Of a stretch of DNA of 6,688 nt, positions 1 to 5,751 are shown one piece after another. The position numbers and the translations under genes are program-made. The stretch's first letter is position 1; each line of letters opens with the position of its first letter. The stretch is from contig JAEZHS010000733.1 of assembly GCA_023436825.1 (NCBI GenBank), positions 1 through 6,688 on the forward strand, read 5' to 3'. The stretch comes from Pseudomonadota bacterium (GTDB lineage: Bacteria > Pseudomonadota > Alphaproteobacteria > Reyranellales > Reyranellaceae). Below the pieces are notes generated by a model that saw only the letters and a program-made list of their open reading frames with translations, was not told the DNA's origin and made no database searches.

Positions 1-954
1 GGCCGAGAAGTTCACCGCCATGCGATGACGCAGGATGGGACCGGCCAGCGCCACGACGTCGTCGACCGACGGCGCGATGCGGCCCTGGATGATGGCGCGG
101 GCGCGGCAGGCCAGCATGAAGGCCTGGCTGGCGCGCGGGCCGGGGCCCCACGCGACGCGCTGGCGCACGACGTCGAGGTCGCTCGATTCCGGGCGGCCGG
201 CGCGCACCAGCTTCAGGATGGCGTCGACCACGCTCTCGCCGATCGGCAGCCGCCGGACGAGCGCCTGGGCCGCCATCAGGTCGGTCGGCGTCAGTGTCGG
301 GGTCGCGACCGCGGTGGTGGCACCGGTCGTGCCGATCATGATCTGGCGCTCGGCGCTCTCGTCGGGATAGCCGCCATCGACCTGCAGCAGGAAGCGGTCG
401 AGCTGGGCCTCGGGCAGGGGATAGGTGCCTTCCTGCTCCAATGGGTTCTGCGTGGCGAGCACGTGGAACGGCGCGGGCAGGTCGTAGCGCTTGCCGGCGA
501 CCGTGACGTGCTTCTCCTGCATGCTCTGCAGCAGCGCCGACTGGGTGCGGGGCGACGCGCGGTTGATTTCGTCGGCCATCAGCAGCTGGGCGAAGACCGG
601 ACCCTCGATGAAGCGGAAGGAGCGCCGGCCGGTGTCGCTTTCCTCGAGCACTTCCGAGCCGAGGATGTCGGCCGGCATCAGGTCAGGAGTGAATTGGATG
701 CGCTTGGCTTCCATGCCCAGCACCACGCCCAAAGTCTCGACCAGCTTGGTCTTGGCGAGGCCCGGGACGCCGATCAACAACAGGTGGCCGCCCGACAGCA
801 GCGCAACCAGCGTTTGATCGATGACATCCTGCTGGCCATAAATGACCTTGCCGATCGAGGCGCGCGCGGCGCGGAGCTGAGTGCCCAGGCGCTCGATGTC
901 GGCCAAGGCGGCGAGGGCGTCGGCGTCGGTCGCAGTCGAAGTGTCTGGGGCCAC
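1..954 (-). CDS. MoxR-family AAA+ ATPase (3' end cut by window edge)
   Basis: MoxR-type AAA+ ATPases are thought to act as chaperones that remodel or mature partner proteins, often with VWA-domain or DUF58 proteins. The reading frame is open from a GTG at 954 down to base 1, giving 318 residues without a stop. Visible motifs are Walker A GVPGLAKT (62-69), Walker B LLMADEINR (124-132), sensor 1 ATQNP (167-171), LDRF (185-188) and the sensor-2 region WGPGPRASQ (269-277). MoxR proteins are usually about 320-340 aa, so probably only a short C-terminal tail is missing. I chose GTG 954 because AGGAG lies 7 nt upstream. An in-frame ATG at 1023 would add 23 residues and overlap the divergent Nudix gene, so it is less likely. 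Partner genes such as DUF58 would lie beyond the left edge. Family assignment is very secure; the cellular target is unknown. Confidence 0.96.
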   Translation of the reverse strand, partial: MAPDTSTATDADALAALADIERLGTQLRAARASIGKVIYGQQDVIDQTLVALLSGGHLLLIGVPGLAKTKLVETLGVVLGMEAKRIQFTPDLMPADILGSEVLEESDTGRRSFRFIEGPVFAQLLMADEINRASPRTQSALLQSMQEKHVTVAGKRYDLPAPFHVLATQNPLEQEGTYPLPEAQLDRFLLQVDGGYPDESAERQIMIGTTGATTAVATPTLTPTDLMAAQALVRRLPIGESVVDAILKLVRAGRPESSDLDVVRQRVAWGPGPRASQAFMLACRARAIIQGRIAPSVDDVVALAGPILRHRMAVNFSA

Positions 955-1021
955 CGGGGCGCTCCTGTTGTCCGAGGGATTGAAGGTCAGGGAAGCCCAG
1001 AATTGAGGCCGGAACAAGGGC
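955..1021. promoter_or_regulatory. Divergent intergenic region, MoxR gene / Nudix gene
   Basis: These 67 bp separate two divergently transcribed genes and should hold or adjoin promoters for both. The minus-strand ribosome-binding site AGGAG (962-966) for the MoxR gene is clear. I see no convincing -35/-10 pair on either strand: TTGAAG at 980-985 has no good -10 partner at 16-18 bp. One or both promoters may therefore lie inside the opposite gene. Confidence 0.4.
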
Positions 1022-1648
1022 ATGACAGTTGACGAAATTGTGCAGCGGGTAGGCGCACGCAGCAGGCTCCTGGCATCCGGGTTGCCTGTAACAAAGCCGC
1101 CTCTGGGCAGCGACTTTTCGCTGAACGGCGTGGTTCCCGCACCGACCAGCTTCCGGCCGGCGGCGGTGCTCGTGCCGCTGGTGCGTCGCGAGGCTGAAAT
1201 CACGGTCCTGCTGACCCAGCGCACCGAGGACATGCCGAGTCATGCCGGCCAGATCGCCTTTCCCGGCGGCCGCAAGCAGGCGGAGGACGCCGACGCCAAG
1301 GCCACGGCGCTGCGCGAAACCGAGGAGGAAGTCGGATTGTCGCGCACTTTCATCGAGGTGATCGGCCCGGTCGACCGCTATCGGACGGGCACGGGCTTCG
1401 AGATCACGCCGGTGGTGGGCATCGTCAGGCCGGGATTCACCATCCATGCAGACCCGCGCGAGGTCGCCGACGTGTTCGAGGTGCCTTTGTCGCACTTCCT
1501 CAACGAGCAGAACCATCGCATCGACAGCCGCATCTACCAGGGCCGCGAGCGGCGTTTCTACGCCATGCCCTACGGCGATCGCTACATCTGGGGCGCGACG
1601 GCCGGTATGCTGAAGAATCTGCACTTCGTGCTGACGAACGGCGGGTAG
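1022..1648 (+). CDS. Nudix hydrolase, CoA pyrophosphatase (NudL-like)
   Basis: This 208-aa protein likely hydrolyses the pyrophosphate bond of coenzyme A or its derivatives to 4'-phosphopantetheine and 3',5'-ADP, trimming damaged or excess CoA in the cytosol. The CoA-specific Nudix signature is present: LLTQR (63-67), then SHAGQIAFPGG (73-83), followed by the catalytic helix RETEEEVGL (98-106) with metal-binding glutamates E99, E102 and E103. The spacing between the acidic residue D89 and R98 is one longer than the generic Nudix consensus, as I recall it for NudL-type enzymes. The N-terminal ~45 residues are variable. ATG 1022 is preceded by AAGG at 1016-1019, a weak ribosome-binding site. 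It diverges from the MoxR gene (67 bp between starts) and is followed by a 112-bp gap. Substrate is inferred from family; other nucleoside diphosphate derivatives are possible. Confidence 0.93.
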   Translation: MTVDEIVQRVGARSRLLASGLPVTKPPLGSDFSLNGVVPAPTSFRPAAVLVPLVRREAEITVLLTQRTEDMPSHAGQIAFPGGRKQAEDADAKATALRETEEEVGLSRTFIEVIGPVDRYRTGTGFEITPVVGIVRPGFTIHADPREVADVFEVPLSHFLNEQNHRIDSRIYQGRERRFYAMPYGDRYIWGATAGMLKNLHFVLTNGG

Positions 1649-1670
1649 TGCATGTCCCAGTTGCACAGAC

Positions 1671-1751
1671 TCATGGTCTTCCAGACCGCGCGCTTCCAGC
1701 GCGCTCATGATGTTGCGGCGCCCGCTAAGCGCGCGGTCCGGAAGAGGATGA
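1671..1751 (+). repeat. Palindromic intergenic repeat, copy A
   Basis: This is an ~81-bp element between the Nudix and DUF6111-like genes. The outer arms are inverted repeats: 1676-1695 pairs with 1727-1746 over 20 positions with two mismatches. Inside are two smaller hairpins. One is GCGCGC (1688-1693) and GCGCGC (1699-1704) around TTCCA; the other is GCGG (1715-1718) and CCGC (1722-1725) around CGC. It matches copy B at 3549-3623 in inverted orientation: 34 bp (1677-1710) with one mismatch at one end and 20 bp (1732-1751) with one mismatch at the other. The extreme ends TCATG and GATGA are also near-inverted. No T-tract follows, so it is not a standard intrinsic terminator. It resembles REP/MITE-like elements that spread between genes; that class is inference. 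Confidence 0.85.
1743..1748 (+). promoter_or_regulatory. Candidate ribosome-binding site inside the repeat arm
   Basis: AGAGGA lies 12 nt before the ATG at 1761, which is long spacing but the best purine-rich match available. It forms the right-hand end of repeat copy A, and part of it (to 1746) pairs with the left arm. If the stem forms in mRNA, access of ribosomes to the DUF6111-like start could be reduced. This is inference from sequence only. Confidence 0.4.
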
Positions 1752-1760
1752 ACTGACCCC

Positions 1761-1997
1761 ATGGTACGCATCCTCCTCCTCGTCATCGTCCTGGTGATGG
1801 CGCCGACTGTCGCCTTCTTCCTCTGGGCGTGGGGCGTGAAGATCAAGGAGCAGCGCAAGCTCTCAGGCACCCTGCCGGAATGGCAGGATCTGCCGCTGAC
1901 CTGGCTCGGCATCGCCGGCCTGCTCTGCACCATCATCGGCTTCATCGTCATGTTCTTCACGCAGAACCAGGGCTACGGCGGGCTGTTCGCGCCATGA
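1761..1997 (+). CDS. Small two-helix membrane protein, DUF6111-like
   Basis: This 78-aa protein has two hydrophobic segments, about residues 3-24 and 47-66, separated by a basic and polar loop (KIKEQRK at 27-33). The N-terminus MVRILLLVIVLVMAPTVAFF and the WLGIAGLL motif at 48-55 resemble the alphaproteobacterial DUF6111 family, which is commonly found just before the CCA-adding enzyme gene; this is my recollection of the family. No catalytic residues are apparent and the function is unknown. Its stop overlaps the next start (ATGA, 1994-1997), so translation is probably coupled to cca. The ATG at 1761 is preceded by a purine-rich stretch lying in the arm of repeat copy A. Likely inner-membrane location. 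Confidence 0.85.
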   Translation: MVRILLLVIVLVMAPTVAFFLWAWGVKIKEQRKLSGTLPEWQDLPLTWLGIAGLLCTIIGFIVMFFTQNQGYGGLFAP

Positions 1998-3169
1998 CGC
2001 CAACGTGGATGAACGAGGCACCGGTGCAGACGTTGCTCGGCGCGCTGGCGCGGGGCGGCATCGCTGCGCGGTTCGTCGGTGGCTGCGTGCGCGACTGGGT
2101 GCTGGGACGTCCGATCGCCGACATCGACATCGCCGTCGACAAGCCGCCCGAGACCGTCATGAAGGCGCTGGAAGCGGCGGGCATCAAGGTCGTGCCGACC
2201 GGGCTGAAACACGGCACCGTCACGGCCATCGTCAAAAGTCGTCCATTCGAGATCACGACCCTGCGCCGCGACGTCGAGACCGACGGACGGCGCGCCGTCG
2301 TCGCCTTCACCGACGACTGGCGCAGCGACGCCGAGCGCCGCGACTTCACCTTCAACGCGCTCTACGCCGAGCCGGACGGCACGATCCACGATTACTTCGA
2401 CGGCCGGACCGACCTTTTGGCGGGCCGCGTGCGCTTCATCGGCGATCCCGAGCAGCGCATCGCCGAGGACCGCCTGCGCGTGCTGCGCTTCTTCCGCTTC
2501 CATGCGCGCTACGGCCGGCCGCCGTTCGACGGGCCGAGCTTCGACGCCTGCCGGCGCAACGCCGCGACGGTCAGCGGGCTCTCGGGCGAGCGCGTGCGCA
2601 AGGAGCTGTTCCGGACGCTCGACGCCAGCGGTGCCGCCGACGCCTTCGATGCCATGCTCGAGGCCGGCGTGCTCGATCATTGGCTGCCCGAATATGCCGG
2701 CAGCGCCAAGCTGCGCGCGCTGGCGGCGCGGGAGGAAACGCCGGATCCGTTGCGCCGCCTGGCGGCTGTCCTGCCGACGGAGGCTGATGCGACGACAATC
2801 GGCAAACGGCTGAAACTGTCGACGCAGGAATCAGTGCGCCTGCAGCTCATGCTCGATCCGGCCAATGCGGTCGATACGGCCAACCTGCGCGCCAGCCTCT
2901 ATCGGCTCGGCACGAAGCTGTTCATCGACCGTGTCCTGCTCGACGCACCCGGCGACTGGCGCGCCGCGCTGGCGCTCGCCGGCGCCTGGACGCCGCCGGA
3001 CCTGCCGATCGGCGGCAACGATGCGCTGGCGCTGGGGCTGAGGCCCGGACCCAAGGTCGGCGCGCTGATCGAAGCGGTCGAACGCTGGTGGATCGCCGGC
3101 GACTTCTCGGCCGGCCGTGACGCGTGCCTCGCCGAGCTGAAGCGGCTCGTCGATGCTGAAGCCTCATGA
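1994..3169 (+). CDS. cca: CCA tRNA nucleotidyltransferase (class II)
   Basis: This enzyme adds or repairs the 3'-terminal CCA of tRNAs from CTP and ATP without a nucleic-acid template. The 391-aa protein shows the class II motifs in order: FVGGCVRD (27-34) leading to the metal-binding DID (D43, D45); RRD (91-93); RRDFTFNAL (115-123), the flexible motif; and IAEDRLRVLRFFRF (156-169), the nucleotide-recognition motif with E158, D159 and R162. The C-terminal half is helical and less conserved, and lacks an HD domain. The length suits alphaproteobacterial family members. I chose the ATG at 1994 because it overlaps the preceding stop (ATGA) and sits right before the conserved N-terminus; the frame is open further upstream, but that only shadows the DUF6111-like gene. 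It is coupled at its end to the next gene by another ATGA. Whether it adds the full CCA or only part (as split enzymes do) is not certain from sequence. Confidence 0.97.
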   Translation: MTPTWMNEAPVQTLLGALARGGIAARFVGGCVRDWVLGRPIADIDIAVDKPPETVMKALEAAGIKVVPTGLKHGTVTAIVKSRPFEITTLRRDVETDGRRAVVAFTDDWRSDAERRDFTFNALYAEPDGTIHDYFDGRTDLLAGRVRFIGDPEQRIAEDRLRVLRFFRFHARYGRPPFDGPSFDACRRNAATVSGLSGERVRKELFRTLDASGAADAFDAMLEAGVLDHWLPEYAGSAKLRALAAREETPDPLRRLAAVLPTEADATTIGKRLKLSTQESVRLQLMLDPANAVDTANLRASLYRLGTKLFIDRVLLDAPGDWRAALALAGAWTPPDLPIGGNDALALGLRPGPKVGALIEAVERWWIAGDFSAGRDACLAELKRLVDAEAS

Positions 3170-3594
3170 TCAGGCCTGGCGTCACCTTCGTCCTGTGGCT
3201 GGCGATCGCGTCGTTCATCGTGGTGAACGACGTGGTCGGCGACACGTGGATCGCCGCCACGCTCACCGTACGCACCGTCGAATGGTACAAGGTGCTGGTA
3301 CCGCTGCCCTACGTGGCGATGCTGGCCGTCATCCACGCCCGCCGCACCGCCGGCCCGCGCTGGTTCGAGGCGGCGCTGCTCGCGGCGCTGCTTTGGCCGG
3401 TATCGACGGTCCTGGTCGATTTCGCGTATGTGCGCGTCACTTACGACGCCGATCCTGCTGCCTTCCTCGACCGCTTCGGTGGTCCGTATCCGGTGTTGAT
3501 CGCAGCGCTGTTCGCGTTGCCGTTAGTGGCGGGACTGGCGTTCAAGCGTCATGCTCTTCCGGACCGCGAGCCTCCGGCTCGCTCTTCCTCATGA
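3166..3594 (+). CDS. Hypothetical four-helix membrane protein; C-terminus formed by a repeat
   Basis: I do not recognise this 142-aa protein. It has four hydrophobic segments at about residues 5-24, 43-57, 67-88 and 107-126, so it is probably an inner-membrane protein. Short loops carry charged residues (RTVEWYK at 36-42, HARR at 57-60, YVRVTYDADP at 88-97). The start overlaps the cca stop (ATGA, 3166-3169), arguing for translational coupling. The last 14 residues (HALPDREPPARSSS) and the stop codon at 3592-3594 lie within palindromic repeat copy B. This hydrophilic tail is thus probably not ancestral: the native C-terminus likely ended near LAFKR (124-128) and was replaced when the element inserted. 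The gene looks functional because the membrane core is intact. The function is unknown, and location next to cca does not prove a role in tRNA metabolism. Confidence 0.8.
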   Translation: MIRPGVTFVLWLAIASFIVVNDVVGDTWIAATLTVRTVEWYKVLVPLPYVAMLAVIHARRTAGPRWFEAALLAALLWPVSTVLVDFAYVRVTYDADPAAFLDRFGGPYPVLIAALFALPLVAGLAFKRHALPDREPPARSSS

Positions 3595-3623
3595 GCGCGC
3601 TGGAAGCGCGCGGTCCGGAAGAG
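3549..3623 (-). repeat. Palindromic intergenic repeat, copy B
   Basis: This is a 75-bp element at the junction of two converging genes. Its outer arms are a perfect 15-bp inverted repeat, CTCTTCCGGACCGCG at 3554-3568 against 3609-3623. Inside are two hairpins. GCGAGCC (3566-3572) and GGCTCGC (3576-3582) enclose TCC; GCGCGC (3595-3600) and GCGCGC (3606-3611) enclose TGGAA. It is inverted relative to copy A, with which it shares both ends, while about 20 bp in the middle differ. It overlaps the last 15 codons plus stop of the upstream membrane-protein gene and touches the hemF stop codon (3624-3626). It could slow RNA polymerase or protect 3' ends of both converging transcripts, but it has no adjacent T-run on either strand. 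Confidence 0.87.
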
Positions 3624-4526
3624 TTAAGGCCACTTCACTTCCGGCGGCAGCGACATCAGGATCGCCTCGACATTGCCGCCGGTCATCAGGCCGAACTTGG
3701 TGCCGCGATCGTGCAGCAGGTTGAACTCGACGTAGCGCCCGCGGCGCACCAGCTGGTGCTCGCGCTCGGCCGGCGTCCACGGCTCGTTCATATGCTGGCG
3801 CACGATCCGGGGATAGACGTCGAGGAAGGCCTCGCCGACGGCGCGGGTGAAGGCGAAGTCGCGGGCGAAGTCGCCGCTGTCGAGGTCGTCATAGAAGATG
3901 CCGCCGACGCCGCGCGCCTCGCCCCGGTGCGACAGATAGAAGTACTCGTCGCACCATTTCTTGAAGCGCGGGTAGTAGGCGGCGTCGTGCGCGTTGCAGG
4001 CGGCCTCGAGCGCGCGGTGGAAGGCGTCGGTGTCGGCCTGGTTCGGGGCCATCGGCGTGAGATCGGCGCCGCCGCCGAACCAGGCGCGCGTGGTCACGAT
4101 GTGGCGGGTGTTCATGTGCACCGCCGGCACCCTGGGCGAGCGCATGTGCGCCACCAGCGAGATGCCCGTGGCGTAGAAGCGCGGATCCTCTTCCGCCCCC
4201 GGGATCTGCTTGCGGAACTCCGGGCTGAACTCCCCGAACACCGTCGAGACGTTGACGCCCACCTTCTCGAACACGCGGCCGCGCATGAGTGACATGACGC
4301 CGCCGCCGCGATCCTCGTTGGGCGCCGCATCGCGCCGCCATTGCTTGCGCTCGAAGCGGCCGGGCGGCAGGTCGCTGTGCGTGCCTGAAAGCTCGTCCTC
4401 GATCTTCTCGAAGGCGGCGCAGATACGGTCGCGCAGGCTCTCGAACCAGGCGCGCGCCTCGTCCTTGCGATGCTGCACGGTGGTGGCGTCGGGCAGCGGT
4501 GTCGGATTTTTAGTCGGAGAGCGCAT
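3624..4526 (-). CDS. hemF: Oxygen-dependent coproporphyrinogen III oxidase
   Basis: HemF carries out the aerobic oxidative decarboxylation of coproporphyrinogen III to protoporphyrinogen IX, a late step of heme synthesis in the cytosol, using O2. The 300-aa protein matches the usual bacterial length. It contains the family signature [12 protein letters not shown] (189-200) followed by [14 protein letters not shown] (201-214). Other conserved blocks are [11 protein letters not shown] (73-83), [10 protein letters not shown] (137-146), the [10 protein letters not shown] block (149-158) and [16 protein letters not shown] (265-280). The ATG at 4526 lies inside the end of trmL (17-nt overlap) and lacks a good ribosome-binding site, suggesting translation coupled to trmL. 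The stop abuts repeat copy B. The enzyme supplies heme that the neighbouring cytochrome b needs, and its oxygen requirement fits an aerobic organism. Confidence 0.98.
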   Translation of the reverse strand: MRSPTKNPTPLPDATTVQHRKDEARAWFESLRDRICAAFEKIEDELSGTHSDLPPGRFERKQWRRDAAPNEDRGGGVMSLMRGRVFEKVGVNVSTVFGEFSPEFRKQIPGAEEDPRFYATGISLVAHMRSPRVPAVHMNTRHIVTTRAWFGGGADLTPMAPNQADTDAFHRALEAACNAHDAAYYPRFKKWCDEYFYLSHRGEARGVGGIFYDDLDSGDFARDFAFTRAVGEAFLDVYPRIVRQHMNEPWTPAEREHQLVRRGRYVEFNLLHDRGTKFGLMTGGNVEAILMSLPPEVKWP

Positions 4527-4971
4527 CGAATCCCGAGGTCTGGCGCAGGGCCTCGCTCACTACCATGGCGGCAGCCAGCGCGACATTGAGCGAGCGTGCG
4601 CCCTTCTGCAGCGGGATGCGCAGCCGCAGGTCAGCCGCCTGATGCACCTCGTCCGGCACGCCGGCGCTCTCGCGCCCGAACAGCAGGGTATCGTCGGTAC
4701 GGAAGGCGACGCCCGGGAAGTCGGTTGCACCCTTGGTCGTCAGCAGGACCAGCCGGCCCGCAGGTCGGTCGCGCGTGAAGGCGGCCCAGGAGGCATGCCG
4801 CCTGATGCTTGCCAGGTCGTAGTAATCCATGGCGGCACGGCGGATGCGCTTGTCGTCGACCGGGAAGCCGCAGGGCTCGATCACGTCGAGGGATACTTTC
4901 AGGCAGGCCGAAAGCCGGATGAAGGCCCCGAGATTCTGCGGAATGTCGGGTTCGAACAGGGCCAGTCGCAT
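4510..4971 (-). CDS. trmL: tRNA (cytidine/uridine-34-2'-O)-methyltransferase, SPOUT family
   Basis: TrmL methylates the ribose 2'-OH of the wobble nucleotide 34 of certain leucine tRNAs using S-adenosylmethionine. The 153-aa length is close to E. coli TrmL (157). Visible features are the N-terminal [16 protein letters not shown] (5-20), [17 protein letters not shown] (34-50), and the knotted SAM-binding core with [11 protein letters not shown] (97-107) and [20 protein letters not shown] (119-138), as expected for SPOUT proteins. I chose the ATG at 4971, preceded by a purine-rich AGAAGAGGG; the frame is open 60 codons further upstream to 5151, but that stretch shows no conserved protein character. 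It is first in a two-gene minus-strand unit with hemF and diverges from petA. The tRNA target is inferred from the family. Confidence 0.95.
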   Translation of the reverse strand: MRLALFEPDIPQNLGAFIRLSACLKVSLDVIEPCGFPVDDKRIRRAAMDYYDLASIRRHASWAAFTRDRPAGRLVLLTTKGATDFPGVAFRTDDTLLFGRESAGVPDEVHQAADLRLRIPLQKGARSLNVALAAAMVVSEALRQTSGFDALSD

Positions 4972-5151
4972 GATCCCTCTTCTACCTGCTGCGGGGCCTG
5001 CGTCCGCGTCGCGAAAGCACCTGCCACGCGCCGTGCGGCGCGCTGTCGCAGAACGCCCGCTACACGGCCTGCGACCAACAGAGCCTTGAAACATAAGGCG
5101 CTTTTGCGGTCTAAAGTGGCCATCTCCTCGGGGGGCGGAAAGAGAAAGCAA
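4972..5151. promoter_or_regulatory. Divergent intergenic region, trmL / petA
   Basis: This 180-bp spacer separates the trmL-hemF unit from the pet operon and must carry control signals for both directions. The plus-facing side has a plausible promoter (described separately). I found no convincing minus-strand promoter for trmL. I see no tRNA, repeat or operator with clear dyad symmetry here. Open frames crossing it on both strands are unconserved in appearance and not called as genes. Confidence 0.5.
5086..5115 (+). promoter_or_regulatory. Candidate sigma70-type promoter for petA-petB
   Basis: TTGAAA (5086-5091) and TCTAAA (5110-5115) are separated by 18 bp and resemble -35 and -10 boxes for a housekeeping sigma factor. 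Transcription would start near 5122, leaving a leader of about 30 nt before the petA ATG. The local drop in G+C supports it. It is a pattern match only, without experimental support. Confidence 0.5.
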
Positions 5152-5718
5152 ATGGCTGCATCAACTGTTCCGACCGGTGGGCATGGCGATCCCACCCGGC
5201 GCGACTTCCTCATGGTCGCAACCGGCGCCCTCGGCGCTGTCGGTATCGCCGCGACCGCCTGGCCCTTCATCAACAATCTCAACCCGGCCGCCGACACGCT
5301 GGCGCTGTCGACGGTCGAGGTGAACGTGGCGCCGGTCCAGGTCGGCCAGGCCATCACCGTGAAGTGGCGCGGCAAGCCGGTGTTCATCCGTCACCGCACG
5401 CCGGAGGACATCAAGGCCGCCGAGGCCGTGCCGATGTCCGAGCTGCCCGATCCCGCGACCGACAATTCGCGCGTCACCGACAGCGCCAAGAAGGTGCGGC
5501 CGGAATGGCTGATCATGATCGGCATCTGCACCCATCTCGGCTGCGTGCCGCTCGGCAACAGGCCCGGCCAGGACAAAGGCCCCTACGACGGCTGGTATTG
5601 TCCGTGCCACGGCTCGGCCTATGACACGGCGGGTCGCATCCGCAAGGGACCGGCGCCGAGAAACCTCGTGATTCCGGACTACCTGTTCACGTCCGACACT
5701 CTCGTCCGTATCGGCTGA
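5152..5718 (+). CDS. petA: Ubiquinol-cytochrome c reductase Rieske iron-sulfur subunit
   Basis: This is the Rieske [2Fe-2S] protein of the cytochrome bc1 complex, which takes one electron from ubiquinol at the Qo site and passes it to cytochrome c1. The 188-aa protein begins with a twin-arginine motif TRRDFL (15-20) and one hydrophobic segment (about 21-42) that, as known for this family, stays as a membrane anchor after Tat export. A flexible linker near NPAADT (44-49) follows. The periplasmic domain carries the cluster motifs CTHLGC (126-131) and CPCHGS (150-155): ligands C126, H128, C150 and H153, with C131 and C152 expected to form the disulfide. The start at 5152 is preceded by GGAAAGAG; the frame is open far upstream, but that part is antisense to trmL and hemF. 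First gene of the pet operon, with petB 33 bp downstream. Confidence 0.98.
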   Translation: MAASTVPTGGHGDPTRRDFLMVATGALGAVGIAATAWPFINNLNPAADTLALSTVEVNVAPVQVGQAITVKWRGKPVFIRHRTPEDIKAAEAVPMSELPDPATDNSRVTDSAKKVRPEWLIMIGICTHLGCVPLGNRPGQDKGPYDGWYCPCHGSAYDTAGRIRKGPAPRNLVIPDYLFTSDTLVRIG

Positions 5719-5738
5719 CCGTCAGCGGTCGCCCGCCC

Positions 5739-5743
5739 AGGAG
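5739..5743 (+). promoter_or_regulatory. Ribosome-binding site of petB
   Basis: AGGAG lies 8 nt before the ATG at 5752, in the 33-bp petA-petB spacer. It is a strong match and fixes the petB start. Confidence 0.8.
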
Positions 5744-5751
5744 CTAGCAGA

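Noticed and set aside
25..1032. 335-codon plus-strand open frame opposite the MoxR gene.
   Set aside because: Its product is Arg/Gly/Asp/Gln-rich without motifs, while the opposite strand encodes complete AAA+ motifs.
1648..1666. Small inverted repeat GTGCA/TGCAC just after the Nudix stop.
   Set aside because: Only a 5-bp stem with a 9-nt loop and no T-tract; expected by chance.
683..1960. 425-codon open frame on the minus strand spanning MoxR, Nudix and DUF6111-like regions.
   Set aside because: It is antisense to the Nudix and DUF6111-like genes and out of frame with MoxR. The translation is low-complexity Arg/Ala/His-rich, includes the repeat, and shows no domain; typical of high-GC shadows.
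3549..3623. Canonical Rho-independent terminator.
   Set aside because: The stem is strong, but no run of T follows on either strand; better described as a palindromic repeat that may affect termination.
3153..4292. 379-codon plus-strand open frame through the repeat and opposite hemF.
   Set aside because: It overlaps the membrane-protein gene in another frame and is antisense to hemF, which has its full family signature.
4210..5151. Long upstream extension of the petA frame.
   Set aside because: It is antisense to hemF and trmL; the Rieske protein normally begins shortly before its Tat motif, which fits the ATG at 5152.
4972..5151. 60-codon N-terminal extension of trmL to an ATG at 5151.
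   Set aside because: SPOUT TrmL proteins begin directly with the conserved first strand, matching the ATG at 4971, and the extension would cover the petA promoter.
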